Source: Trueperaceae bacterium (lineage in GTDB: Bacteria; Deinococcota; Deinococci; Deinococcales; Trueperaceae). Taken from it: a DNA stretch of 64,000 nt. Each line of letters begins with the position of its first letter. Positions within the stretch are counted from its first letter, which is position 1. The stretch lies in contig DASVDQ010000021.1 of NCBI GenBank assembly GCA_036381035.1, positions 1 through 64,000 on the forward strand, read 5' to 3'. The position numbers and the translations under genes were made by a program. The notes beneath the pieces were generated by a model. It was not told where the DNA came from and did not search any database. It worked only from the letters and a program-made list of their open reading frames with translations. Below are positions 30,165-38,799 of the stretch, in pieces.

Positions 30165-30475
30165 CGTGCCTCCGGGCGGGCGCGGCGGACGCGGCGCGGC
30201 GCCACGAAGCCGTGGTCGACGCCGTGGCGGTGGGGCTCGCCCCGCCGACGCGGCGGCACCGGGTCGTAGCCCCCCGGGTTGAACGGGTGGCAGCGCAGCA
30301 CCCGCCACGTCGCCAGGGCCAGGCCCTTGAGGACGCCGTGGGTCTCCACGGCCTGGATCGCGTACTCGCTGCAGGTGGGGTGGAAGCGGCAGCTCGGCGT
30401 GGCCTTGAGCGGCGAGAGGTAGCGCCGGTAGAGGCGCACCGGGGCGAGGACGACGTCGGCGAGCAGGCGGCTCAC
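30161..30475 (-). CDS. yidD: Membrane protein insertion efficiency factor YidD
   Basis: A 104-residue protein with the family signature [19 protein letters not shown] and [17 protein letters not shown]. It assists YidC-dependent insertion and associates with the inner face of the membrane through an amphipathic helix. GTG 30475 overlaps the rnpA stop as GTGA, and its stop overlaps yidC as TTGA. Confidence 0.93.
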   Translation of the reverse strand: MSRLLADVVLAPVRLYRRYLSPLKATPSCRFHPTCSEYAIQAVETHGVLKGLALATWRVLRCHPFNPGGYDPVPPRRRGEPHRHGVDHGFVAPRRVRRARPEAR

Positions 30476-30816
30476 GCCGCGCCCCCGCGCGCCAGCGCCG
30501 TCCGCAGCGACGCCTTGAGGTCGGCGAAGGACGCCTCCGCCGCCGACGGCTTGGCGACGATCATGACGTCGAACGAGGGTCTGGAACCGCCCTCCCGCAG
30601 CAGCGCCAGGAGCGCCTCGCGCAGCCTGCGGCGGACGCGGTTGCGGACCACTGCCTTGCCGACCTTGCGGCTGACGACGATCGCGACCCTCACCTCTCCC
30701 GTACGGGTCTCGCGCACGCGCACCGTCACGTGCCTGCTGCCGGACGCCCGTCCCCTGACCAGCCGCTGGAAGTCGCGCTCCGACTTCAGCGAACGCAGCC
30801 TGGGGCCTTGCGTCAG
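30472..30816 (-). CDS. rnpA: Ribonuclease P protein component (start uncertain)
   Basis: Protein subunit of RNase P, which trims tRNA 5' leaders. The core is clear: [14 protein letters not shown], then [20 protein letters not shown] with the RNR motif, and VMIVAKPSA. The frame has no ATG, GTG or TTG between a TTG at 31107 and the middle of the protein. I list CTG 30816, which overlaps the rpmH stop as CTGA (like GTGA and TTGA at the next two junctions) and gives a normal 114 residues. The alternative is a Thermus-type extended protein starting upstream of or within rpmH, for example TTG 31107 (211 residues). Confidence 0.85.
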   Translation of the reverse strand: MTQGPRLRSLKSERDFQRLVRGRASGSRHVTVRVRETRTGEVRVAIVVSRKVGKAVVRNRVRRRLREALLALLREGGSRPSFDVMIVAKPSAAEASFADLKASLRTALARGGAA

Positions 30817-30956
30817 CGATCGGAGACCGTCAGGCGCTTGCGGCCCTTCGCCCTGCGGCGGGCGAGGACGCGGCGGCCGGCTGGCGTCGCCATGCGCGCC
30901 CTGAAGCCGTGCGTCTTGGCGCGCTTGCGGCGGTTCGGCTGGTACGTGCGCTTCAT
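30813..30956 (-). CDS. rpmH: 50S ribosomal protein L34
   Basis: A 47-residue protein beginning [20 protein letters not shown] and ending RLTVSDR; this is the full L34 pattern. ATG 30956 has GAGGAG five bases upstream. It is the first gene of the rpmH-rnpA-yidD-yidC-khpB-prmC operon. Its stop overlaps the most likely rnpA start, and the rnpA frame stays open through the whole gene, recalling the rpmH/rnpA overlap of Thermus. Confidence 0.97.
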   Translation of the reverse strand: MKRTYQPNRRKRAKTHGFRARMATPAGRRVLARRRAKGRKRLTVSDR

Positions 30957-31259
30957 ATCTGCTCCTCGGACGGCCCGGCGGCAGGACCGCCTGCCTGTGA
31001 GGCGCCTCCGCTCGGTCGCTTGGCGTGCTCTTCTCCTCCCGGCGGGCGCTCGGGCGAGAGCGCTGGCGCCCGCAGGGGACCCCGCCGGCGCGGCGGCGGA
31101 CGGTCAAGCCGGAGAAGCATATCACACGCACCGGCGTGTCTGCAGGTCGGGTCGCCGCCCCGCGGGGCGCCGCGCCGGCGTGGGCGTCATGCGAGACACG
31201 CGCGCGGCCGGGCGCCTGCTAGCTTCGCGCATCCGCCCCGAGGGACGGAGGAGGTGCGC
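30957..31259. promoter_or_regulatory. Divergent control region of rpmH operon and ATP-grasp gene
   Basis: About 300 bases without a confirmed gene. On the minus strand TATGCT (31116-31121) may be the rpmH operon -10 element, giving a leader of about 150 bases; it also stands eight bases before the in-frame TTG 31107 of rnpA. On the plus strand TAGCTT (31219-31224) precedes the GGACGGAGGAGGTG site of the ATP-grasp gene. Confidence 0.45.
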
Positions 31260-32303
31260 ATGACGGCCTCGCCGAGGATCGGCGTCTTCTACGAGCACCC
31301 TGTCTGGTTCGAGCCCCTGTTCGACGAGCTGGCCCGCCGGGGCATCGCGTTCGACAGGATCCTCGCCCACTCCCACTCGTTCGACCCCCTGGAGACGCGC
31401 CCGACGCACGACCTCATCGTCAACAGGATGAGCCCCTCGGCGTTCACGCGCGGTCACGCCAACGCGATCCCCTACACCCTCGAGTACCTCGCGCACCTCG
31501 ACGCCGTCGGCGCCCAGGTGATCAACGGCCTGGCGGCCTACAGGTACGAGTTCTCGAAGGCGCGGCAGCTGCAGCTCATGGCGCGCCTCGGCGTGCGCCA
31601 CCCGCGGGCCAGGGTCATCAACCACCCGTCGCAGGCCGCGGACGCGGCGGAGGGCCTCACCTTCCCCGTGCTGGTCAAGCCGAACGTCGGCGGCAGCGGC
31701 GCCGGGATCAGGCGCTTCGAGACGCCGGACGAGCTGCGCCGGGCGAGCGAGGACGGCTCGATCGACCTCGGCCTCGACCACGTCGGCATCGTCCAGGAGC
31801 ACCTGCCGGCCCGCGACGCGAGCATCGTGCGCGTCGAGGTCCTGGGCGGCAGGTTCCTCTACGCCATAAGGCTGCGGCTCGAGTCGCCCACGTCGTTCAA
31901 CCTCTGCCCCGCCGACTACTGCCGCCTGCCGGCCCCGGGCGAGGCCGCCGGCGCCGCTCCGGTCCGGGCCGTCGCAGCCCCTCAGGTCGCGACCGTCGTC
32001 ACCGCGCCCGGCGAGGCCGCCGGCGCCGTGGGCAGCGTCGACGAGTGGGTGCCAGTCGAGGGGTACTCGCCCCCGCGCGAGGCGATCGACACGGTGCTGC
32101 GCCTGACCCGCGCGGCCCACATCGAGGTGGGCGGCGTCGAGTACCTCGTGAACGACAGGGACGGCGAGGTCTACTACTACGACGTCAACGCCCTCTCGAA
32201 CTTCGTGGCGAACGCCCCCGACGTCGTCGGCTTCGACCCGTTCCCCCGGCTCGTCGACTACATCGAGCAGCGCGCGGGCCTGCGGGCCGCGGCCGCGGAC
32301 TGA
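31260..32303 (+). CDS. ATP-grasp (RimK-like) ligase
   Basis: A 347-residue ATP-grasp protein. Visible features are the ATP-binding segments FPVLVKPNVGGSGAGIRRF and VGIVQEHLPARD, and the metal-binding end VYYYDVNALSNFVANAP. Such enzymes ligate a carboxylate to an amine or thiol through an acyl-phosphate; the substrate here is unknown. Residues about 220-260 form an Ala/Pro/Gly-rich insert containing PGEAAGA twice, from two identical 19-base copies 72 bases apart. ATG 31260 has a strong GGAGGAGGTG site. It is monocistronic. Confidence 0.75.
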   Translation: MTASPRIGVFYEHPVWFEPLFDELARRGIAFDRILAHSHSFDPLETRPTHDLIVNRMSPSAFTRGHANAIPYTLEYLAHLDAVGAQVINGLAAYRYEFSKARQLQLMARLGVRHPRARVINHPSQAADAAEGLTFPVLVKPNVGGSGAGIRRFETPDELRRASEDGSIDLGLDHVGIVQEHLPARDASIVRVEVLGGRFLYAIRLRLESPTSFNLCPADYCRLPAPGEAAGAAPVRAVAAPQVATVVTAPGEAAGAVGSVDEWVPVEGYSPPREAIDTVLRLTRAAHIEVGGVEYLVNDRDGEVYYYDVNALSNFVANAPDVVGFDPFPRLVDYIEQRAGLRAAAAD

Positions 32304-32315
32304 CCCGCCCGGCGC

Positions 32316-33650
32316 TCAGGCCGCCAGCGCGCCGGACAGCCGCTCGGCGAGGTCCAGCAGCGCGTCGTCCGACCAGCGCGCGCCGATCAGCTGCACGCCC
32401 ACGGGCAGACCGTCGTCTCCCGCCCCGGCCGGGACGCTCACGGCCGGCAGGCCCGCCAGGTTCGCGAGGCAGGTGGCGACGTCGCCGGCGTACATGGCCA
32501 CGGGGTCGGCGAGCTTCTCCCCCAGGCGGTAGGCCGTGCTCACGGCCGTGGGCGTCAGCAGGGCGTCGACGCCCGCGAGCGCGGCGGCGAGGCCGGCGGC
32601 GACCAGCCCCCTGGCCCTCACGGCGCGCCCGTAGTAGGCGTCGCGGTAGCCGGCGGAGAGCGCGAACGAGCCCATCAGCACGCGGCGCTTCACCTCGGGA
32701 CCGAACAGGGCGCTGCGCGTGCGGGCGCTCACCGCCGCCTGGCCCTCGGCGGGGTCGCCGACCCTGGCGCCGAACGTGGCGCCGTCGTAGCGCGACAGGT
32801 TGCTGGCGGCCTCCGCGGTCGCGATCAGGTAGTAGGCGGCCACCGCGTACTCGACCGCCGCGACGCTCACCTCCACGACCTCGAGACCGGCCTCCGCCAG
32901 CGCCGACCTGGCCCTCGCCAGGCCCTCGAGCGCGTCCCGCGACATGCCCTCGCCGGACAGCTCGCGCAGCACCGCCACCCGCCCGGTGGAGGCCGGGGCG
33001 GGGCCCGGCTCGCGGCTGGTGGGGTCCAGCTCGTCCGGGCCCCGCATCGCGTGGAAAGCCCGCCGCGCCACGCCCACGTCGCGGGCGACGATCCCCACCT
33101 GGTCGAGGGAGCTGGCGTAGGAGATGAGGCCGTAGCGCGACAGCGCGCCGTACGTCGGCTTGAAGCCCACTACGCCGCAGAACGCCGCCGGCAGCCTGAC
33201 CGAGCCGCCCGTGTCGCTGCCGAGGGCCAGCGGCACTACGCCCGCGGCGACGGCGGCCGCCGACCCGCCCGACGAACCGCCGGCGACGCGTCCGGGGTCG
33301 TGGGGGTTGAGGACCGGCCCGTACGCCGAGTTCTCGTTCGTCGAGCCCATGCCGAACTCGTCGAGGTTCGTCTTGCCCACCACGACGGCCCCGGACGCCT
33401 CGAGCCGCTCGACCACGGTCGCGGTGTAGGGCGGCACGAAGCCCTCGAGCGCGCGCGACCCCGCCGTGGCGGGCAGGCCAGCGACGCAGATGTTGTCCTT
33501 CACGGCCACGGGCACGCCGGCCAGGGGCGCGTCGGGGCGGACCGCCGCGGCGGACGCCCGCGCCCGCTCCGGCGCCAGGGCCAGGAACGCGTTCGTGCGC
33601 GACTGCGACTCCGCCGCCGCCGCCAGGGACCGCTCGACCGCCTCAGACAC
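32316..33650 (-). CDS. gatA: Aspartyl/glutamyl-tRNA amidotransferase subunit A
   Basis: Amidase subunit that releases ammonia from glutamine for transamidation of misacylated Glu-tRNA(Gln) or Asp-tRNA(Asn). The Ser-cisSer-Lys triad is present: GVPVAVKDNICVAG, GGSSGGSAAAVA and GSDTGGSVRLPA. I choose GTG 33650 (444 residues) because TATGCT (33658-33663, minus strand) ends seven bases before it; an in-frame ATG at 33662 would lie within the -10 element. gatB lies 12.6 kb away and gatC is not in the window. Confidence 0.92.
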   Translation of the reverse strand: MSEAVERSLAAAAESQSRTNAFLALAPERARASAAAVRPDAPLAGVPVAVKDNICVAGLPATAGSRALEGFVPPYTATVVERLEASGAVVVGKTNLDEFGMGSTNENSAYGPVLNPHDPGRVAGGSSGGSAAAVAAGVVPLALGSDTGGSVRLPAAFCGVVGFKPTYGALSRYGLISYASSLDQVGIVARDVGVARRAFHAMRGPDELDPTSREPGPAPASTGRVAVLRELSGEGMSRDALEGLARARSALAEAGLEVVEVSVAAVEYAVAAYYLIATAEAASNLSRYDGATFGARVGDPAEGQAAVSARTRSALFGPEVKRRVLMGSFALSAGYRDAYYGRAVRARGLVAAGLAAALAGVDALLTPTAVSTAYRLGEKLADPVAMYAGDVATCLANLAGLPAVSVPAGAGDDGLPVGVQLIGARWSDDALLDLAERLSGALAA

Positions 33651-33657
33651 GCGCGGC

Positions 33658-33663
33658 AGCATA
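33658..33663 (-). promoter_or_regulatory. -10 hexamer TATGCT of gatA (leaderless)
   Basis: TATGCT on the minus strand, seven bases before GTG 33650, overlaps an in-frame ATG and so argues against that start. Confidence 0.55.
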
Positions 33664-33770
33664 CCAGCCCCGCGCCCCGCCCCGGCACCCCGGGAGAGCC
33701 GTCCAGGACGGCATCCTGCGCGTCGTGGACGCACCGTCTCTCACGGCCGCGCTGGTATCATCGAGGGCGC

Positions 33771-34769
33771 ATGAGCTCGGCGCTGGCACCCAGGCCCAAC
33801 GGCGCGTCCGCCGCGCCGCGCGGCGAGACCGTCGTCGTGGGCGCCGGCGCCAGCGACCCCGGACGCGTGCGCAGCCTGAACCAGGACGCGTACTTCTGCG
33901 GCCGCGTCGGGCCGCACGGCTACCTCGGCGCCGTGGCGGACGGCATGGGCGGGCACATCTCCGGAGAGCTCGCCAGCCGCCGCGCCGTCGAGGTCCTCGT
34001 GGAGACGCTGCAGCGCAGCCGGGCGCACGCGCCCGTGGCGCTGGCGCGCGCGGCGCAGGCGGCGAACGTCGAGGTCTACAACCACGCTCTCGAGCACCCC
34101 GAGCACAGGGGCATGGGCACCACGCTCACCGCCGTGCTCGTCGACGACCAGGTCGGCCTCGTGGGCCACGTGGGCGACTCCCGCGCCTACCTGCTGCGCG
34201 AGGGGCAGCTCCTGCGGCTCACCGACGACCACTCCTGGGTGGCCGACCGCGTGCGGCAGGGCCTACTCTCCGAGGACGAGGCGAGCCGGCACCGCTACCG
34301 CAACGTCATCACGAACGCCATCGGCGCCACGCCGCGCTTCCGGCTCGACGTCCTCCACTTCGAGGTGCGCCGCGGCGACCGCCTGCTCCTCGTCTCGGAC
34401 GGCGTGAGCATGCTGCTGCCCGAGGCGCTGATGGCGCAGGTCGTGGCCGAGAGCCCGCCCGAGGAGGCCGTGCGGCGGCTGCTGCGCGAGGCGAACGACC
34501 GCGGCAGCCCCGACAACGTCACCGCCGTCGTGCTCCAGGTGAGGGAGGTCGTGCCGCGCCACAAGCGCTACGACCTGCCTGCGAACCAGCTCGAGGTCGC
34601 GACGGTCGCGATCGGCGACACGATGTCGGGCATCAGGCAGGTGGAGGACGGCTACCCGCCGAACGGCCCGCTGGCGCGCCTGAGGCGGCACCCGTGGTAC
34701 CCGTACCGCGGCTGGGTCTTGGGCTCCGCGCTGCTGTTCGTGCTCCTGGTGGTGCTGCTCGCGCTCTGA
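33771..34769 (+). CDS. PP2C-family Ser/Thr protein phosphatase with C-terminal membrane anchor
   Basis: A 332-residue Stp/PrpC-type phosphatase that opposes Hanks-type kinases. Metal-binding and family motifs are SLNQDAYF, VADGMGGH, GMGTTLTAVLV, VGHVGDSRAYLL, LVSDGVS and GSPDNVTAVVL. The catalytic domain ends at about residue 255. A linker leads to one C-terminal membrane helix (GWVLGSALLFVLLVVLLAL), so the catalytic domain should face the cytoplasm. ATG 33771 is nine bases after TATCAT (33756-33761). No partner kinase is in the window. Confidence 0.93.
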   Translation: MSSALAPRPNGASAAPRGETVVVGAGASDPGRVRSLNQDAYFCGRVGPHGYLGAVADGMGGHISGELASRRAVEVLVETLQRSRAHAPVALARAAQAANVEVYNHALEHPEHRGMGTTLTAVLVDDQVGLVGHVGDSRAYLLREGQLLRLTDDHSWVADRVRQGLLSEDEASRHRYRNVITNAIGATPRFRLDVLHFEVRRGDRLLLVSDGVSMLLPEALMAQVVAESPPEEAVRRLLREANDRGSPDNVTAVVLQVREVVPRHKRYDLPANQLEVATVAIGDTMSGIRQVEDGYPPNGPLARLRRHPWYPYRGWVLGSALLFVLLVVLLAL

Positions 34770-34900
34770 GCGCCGGCCGGCGCGCCGCGTGCGCCTCGAG
34801 CGCCGGTCCGCGGGAGCCTCGACGCTCGATGACCGGGGCCCCCGCCCCACCCCTGACACGGGCGCCGCGCCCGCCCGCACCGCCGGGCCTCCCTCCCTGC

Positions 34901-34906
34901 TAGGCT
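34901..34906 (+). promoter_or_regulatory. -10 hexamer TAGGCT of ridA (leaderless)
   Basis: TAGGCT, then six bases, then ATG 34913. There is no Shine-Dalgarno. Confidence 0.5.
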
Positions 34907-34912
34907 CCCGGC

Positions 34913-35290
34913 ATGCGCCAGACGATCACCACGACAGGAGCGCCGGCAGCGGTGGGTCCCTACTCGCAGGCCGTCAGGGTGGGCGACCTCGTGTTCACGG
35001 CCGGCCAGGTCGCGCTGCGCCCAGACGGCAGCTTCGTCGGGGGCTCGGTCGCGGAGCAGACGGAGCAGGTCATGCGCAACCTCGCCGCCGTGCTCGAGGC
35101 GGCGGGCACGGGCTTCGAGCACGTGGTCAAGGCCACCTGCTTCCTCACCGACATGGCGAGCTTCGACGAGTTCAACCGCGTCTACGGCGCCCACTTCCCC
35201 GGCGAGCCGCCGGCGCGCACCACCGTGGCGGTGGCTGACCTGCCCCGGGGCGCCGCCGTGGAGGTGGAGCTCGTGGCGCGCGTGCCGTAG
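34913..35290 (+). CDS. ridA: RidA family reactive intermediate deaminase
   Basis: A 125-residue Rid/YjgF protein, which as a trimer hydrolyses reactive enamines and imines from PLP enzymes. Signature regions are GPYSQAVRVGDLVFTAGQ, KATCFLTDMASFDEFN and the active-site Arg in PPARTTVAV. ATG 34913 follows TAGGCT (34901-34906) by six bases, so it is leaderless. The downstream nuclease gene follows after 23 bases and might be co-transcribed. Confidence 0.93.
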   Translation: MRQTITTTGAPAAVGPYSQAVRVGDLVFTAGQVALRPDGSFVGGSVAEQTEQVMRNLAAVLEAAGTGFEHVVKATCFLTDMASFDEFNRVYGAHFPGEPPARTTVAVADLPRGAAVEVELVARVP

Positions 35291-35313
35291 GCCGCGCGGG
35301 GCTCCCGGTCCCG

Positions 35314-37932
35314 ATGGAGCGACCCGCCCGCGTCGTACTCGGCGTCCTGCTGCTCCTGCCCGTCGCCTGCTCCGAGGTGACGAACCCGTCCGCGAACGCC
35401 GCGGCCGAGGAGGCGTCCCTGCGGGTCGCCCTGGCGGCCGCCGAGCTGCTCATAAGCGAGTACGTCGAGGGCTCCTCGAACGACAAGGCGCTCGAGGTCT
35501 TCAACGGCACGGGCTCCGACGTCGACCTGGCGGCCGGCCGCTACGACGTGCAGGTGTTCTTCAACGGCAGCTCCGCGGCCGGGCTGACGATCCCCCTGAC
35601 GGGCACCGTCGCCGCCGGCGACGTCCACGTGCTCGCCCACGCGTCCGCCGACCCGGCGATCCTCGCCGTGGCCGACCAGACGAACGGCGCCGGCTGGTTC
35701 AACGGCGACGACGCCGTGGTCCTGCGCCGGGGCGGGACCGTCATCGACGCGATCGGGCAGGTGGGGTCAGACCCTGGCTCCCAGTGGGGCGCCGTCCTCG
35801 CGAGCACCCAGGACAACACGCTGCGCCGCAAGGCCGACGTGACCGCCGGCGACGACGACCCGACCGACGCCTTCGACCCGAGCGCCGAGTGGGAGGGCTT
35901 CGCGACCGGCACCTTCGACGGGCTCGGCCGCCACGGCGACGGGGGCGACGACACGGACCCGGCCACCTGCGAGGAGCCCGCCGAGCTCACGCCCGTCAGC
36001 GCCGTCCAGGGGCCAGGCGAGGCGACGCCGCTGGGCGGGAGCGTCGTGACGATCGAGGGCGTCGTCGTGGGCGACTTCCAGGACCTCCCCGACGAGGAGG
36101 GCGACGTCTTCGGGACCGACCTCGGCGGCTTCTTCGTCCAGGAAGAAGCTGAGGACCAGGACGGCGACGCGGCCACCTCAGAGGGCGTCTACGTCTTCGG
36201 GGCCGCGGTCGACGTGGTGGTCGGCGACAGGGTGCGGGTGACCGGCCGGGCGGGCGAGTTCCACGGCCTGACCCAGCTCTCGTCCGTGTCGTCGGTCGTC
36301 GTCTGCGGCGCGGGCGTGGAGCTCCCCGCCGCCGCGTCCGTCGAGCTGCCGGTGGAGAGCCTCGACGACCTCGAGGCGCTCGAGGGCATGCGCGTGACCT
36401 TCCCGCAGGAGCTGTACGTCGCCGAGTACTTCGACTTCGACCGCTTCGGCGAGGTCGTGCTCTCCGCGCCCGTCGACGGCGGCAGGCCGCGCCAGCCGAC
36501 CGCGCTGCTCGGGCCGGACGACCCGGCGATCGCGGGCCTCCGGGACCTCATCGCGCGCTCGCGCATCGTCCTCGACGACGGCCGCGGGCGCCAGAACCCC
36601 GACCCCGCCAGGCACCCGAACGGCGCGGTCTTCGACCTGGGCAACCTGTTCCGCGGCGGCGACACGCTCCAGGGCGTGACCGGCGTCCTCGACTTCGCCT
36701 TCGGCCTCTACCGCGTGCAGCCGACGCAGGGCGCCGTCCACGCCGCCGCCAACCCGCGGCCGGAAGCGCCCGACCCCGTGGGCGGCTCGGTGCGCGCGGC
36801 CGCGTTCAACGTCCTGAACTACTTCGAGGACTTCGGCTCGGTCTGCGGCCCCGACGGCGACGAGGACTGCCGCGGCGCGGACGACCCCGAGGAGTTCGAG
36901 CGTCAGCGGGCGAAGATCGTCGCCGCGCTCACCGCCTTGGACGCCGACGTGGTCGGCCTCATCGAGATCGAGAACGACCGCGACCAGGGCGCGCTGGAGG
37001 ACCTCGTCGGCGCGCTCGACGCGGCCGCGGGCGCGGGGACGTACGCCTACGTCGACGCCGGTGGGCCCGTCGGCACGGACGTGATAAGGGTCGCGCTGGT
37101 CTACCGGCCGGCTGCCCTCACGCCCGTGGGGGCGCCGGCGGTGCTCGACGACCCGGCGTTCCTCGACCCCAACGACACGGGCGAGGACCGCAACCGCGCC
37201 GCGCTGGCGCAGACGTTCGAGGACGCGGCGGGCGGACGCTTCACCGTCGTCGTCGACCACCTCAAGAGCAAGGGCGACGGCTGCGGACCCGGCGACGACG
37301 ACCCGGTCCAGGGCAGCTGCAGCGTCACGCGCCTGCTGGGGGCCCTCGCCCTCCTCGAGTGGCTCGGGACCGACCCTACCGGCTCAGGCGACCCCGACTT
37401 CCTGCTGCTCGGCGACCTCAACTCCTACGCCGCGGAGGACCCGATCGCGGCGCTCACCGCCGCGGGCTACGTGGACCTCCTGCGGGAGCACATCGGGGAG
37501 GGGGCGTACACGTACGTCTTCGACGGCCAGCTCGGCTACCTCGACCACGCCCTCGCCAGCGCGAGCCTCGCGCCGCAGGTGACGGGCACGACGGCCTGGC
37601 ACATCAACGCCGACGAGGTCGACCTCATCGACTACGACACGACGTTCAAGCTCCCGAACCAGGACGCGCTGTACGCGCCCGACCCGTACCGCTCCTCCGA
37701 CCACGACCCCGTGATCGTCGGCCTCGAGCTCAACGCCTCGCCCAGGTGCGACGCGGCGTCCCCGAGCGTCCCCGAGCTCTGGCCCGCGAACCACCGCATG
37801 GTGCTCGTCGCGGTCGGCGTGCCCGACCCGGAGGGCGACGCGGTCGCGGTGAGGGTCGCGGTGCCCCGCGGACGGGGACGCGACGGCGCGGCGGTCGACG
37901 ACGGGCCGCTGTTCGACTCGACGGTTCCCTGA
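35314..37932 (+). CDS. Extracellular ExeM-like endonuclease/exonuclease/phosphatase lipoprotein
   Basis: An 872-residue secreted nuclease. A lipobox (LLLLPVACS) suggests a lipoprotein. Residues about 45-200 resemble a lamin-tail domain (LLISEYVEGSSNDKALEVFN), then an OB-like region (about 220-370), then the exonuclease-endonuclease-phosphatase catalytic domain (about 490-810) with AAFNVLNYF, IEIEND, HLKSKGDGCG, LLLGDLNSY and SSDHDPVIVGL. The family degrades extracellular DNA for nutrients or biofilm dispersal. The C-terminal Ig-like segment (ELWPANHRMVLVAVGVPDPE) stops after about 45 residues and looks cut short. ATG 35314 has no strong ribosome site. Confidence 0.87.
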   Translation: MERPARVVLGVLLLLPVACSEVTNPSANAAAEEASLRVALAAAELLISEYVEGSSNDKALEVFNGTGSDVDLAAGRYDVQVFFNGSSAAGLTIPLTGTVAAGDVHVLAHASADPAILAVADQTNGAGWFNGDDAVVLRRGGTVIDAIGQVGSDPGSQWGAVLASTQDNTLRRKADVTAGDDDPTDAFDPSAEWEGFATGTFDGLGRHGDGGDDTDPATCEEPAELTPVSAVQGPGEATPLGGSVVTIEGVVVGDFQDLPDEEGDVFGTDLGGFFVQEEAEDQDGDAATSEGVYVFGAAVDVVVGDRVRVTGRAGEFHGLTQLSSVSSVVVCGAGVELPAAASVELPVESLDDLEALEGMRVTFPQELYVAEYFDFDRFGEVVLSAPVDGGRPRQPTALLGPDDPAIAGLRDLIARSRIVLDDGRGRQNPDPARHPNGAVFDLGNLFRGGDTLQGVTGVLDFAFGLYRVQPTQGAVHAAANPRPEAPDPVGGSVRAAAFNVLNYFEDFGSVCGPDGDEDCRGADDPEEFERQRAKIVAALTALDADVVGLIEIENDRDQGALEDLVGALDAAAGAGTYAYVDAGGPVGTDVIRVALVYRPAALTPVGAPAVLDDPAFLDPNDTGEDRNRAALAQTFEDAAGGRFTVVVDHLKSKGDGCGPGDDDPVQGSCSVTRLLGALALLEWLGTDPTGSGDPDFLLLGDLNSYAAEDPIAALTAAGYVDLLREHIGEGAYTYVFDGQLGYLDHALASASLAPQVTGTTAWHINADEVDLIDYDTTFKLPNQDALYAPDPYRSSDHDPVIVGLELNASPRCDAASPSVPELWPANHRMVLVAVGVPDPEGDAVAVRVAVPRGRGRDGAAVDDGPLFDSTVP

Positions 37933-37953
37933 GGGGAGGTCGTCCGGGGCGCC

Positions 37954-37972
37954 CCAGGGGCGGGCCCCCTGG
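37954..37972. terminator. Hairpin between convergent nuclease and TPR genes
   Basis: CCAGGGG and CCCCTGG form a seven-base-pair stem with a five-base loop, 22 bases past the nuclease stop. It is a candidate bidirectional terminator without a U-tract. Confidence 0.5.
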
Positions 37973-37993
37973 CTCTCGGCGTCCGGCCCGCCC

Positions 37994-38593
37994 TCAGTCG
38001 GCCGCCTGGGCGTCGCGCAGCTCGCCCAGGTCGCCGAGCAGGCGGTCCCGCGCCTCCTCGTCCTCCACCTGGTGGGCCAGCAGCCACGCCTCGGCCCGGT
38101 GGAACTCGGCCCTGTCGAGGTCGCCGCTCAGGGCGTGGGCGCGGGCCAGCGCCTCGTGGGCGCAGCCCAGCAGGTAGGCGGGCTCGTCCTCCGGCGGACG
38201 GGAGGGCGGCGCGTCGTCCCGCACCCCGGCAGGGACCGTGTCGGTAGCCACGGGAGGCATGTCGGCGGCGAGGGCTGTCGCGTGCTGGGCGTTGAGGTCC
38301 CTGGCCGCCTCCAGCGCGAGCCGCGCGTGCGCCAGGGCGGGCTCGGCGCGGCCCAGCAGGCAGTTCACGCGCGACAGCTGCCAGTGACCGATGGCGCGCT
38401 TGGCCACGCCGTAGTCGGGCCGCCTGGTCCAGTGCCACAGCGAGGCGTGCGCCAGCAGCAGCATCTCCTCGTCGTCCTGCGCGGTGCGCTCCGCCTTCTC
38501 CATCAGTTCCCAGCAGGCGTTGAAGCACTCCGCCGCGAAACGCTCGTGGGCGGCGGGGTCTCCGGTGGCGGACCCGTCCCGTCCTGCAGCCAT
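37994..38593 (-). CDS. TPR-like helical protein of unknown function
   Basis: A 199-residue, cysteine-poor, soluble helical protein. Repeated motifs such as WQLSRVNCLLGRAEPALAHA and AHEALARAHALSGDLDRAE have the tetratricopeptide pattern. A disordered Pro/Asp-rich loop interrupts it at about residues 110-135. No catalytic residues are apparent; a protein-binding role is likely. ATG 38593 has GGAGGTGAGGC upstream, and a TAGGCT -10 element lies 20 bases before it, so this gene has a normal short leader. Confidence 0.7.
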   Translation of the reverse strand: MAAGRDGSATGDPAAHERFAAECFNACWELMEKAERTAQDDEEMLLLAHASLWHWTRRPDYGVAKRAIGHWQLSRVNCLLGRAEPALAHARLALEAARDLNAQHATALAADMPPVATDTVPAGVRDDAPPSRPPEDEPAYLLGCAHEALARAHALSGDLDRAEFHRAEAWLLAHQVEDEEARDRLLGDLGELRDAQAAD

Positions 38594-38799
38594 GCCTCAC
38601 CTCCGCAGGTGCGAGCCTAGACGGACCTCTCATGAGGCGGCTCAGAGGCTCGTCCGCCCCCAGCCGCAGGGGTCTCGGGACCGGTCCGTGGCCGCCGGCG
38701 CCTCGCTGGCCGGACCGTCCCGGAGCGGGCGGCGTGAGCGGCCTCACCTCGAGCGCCGCGGCCCGCCCTTCCCTCGCCATGCCGAGAGGCTAGCGCGCC

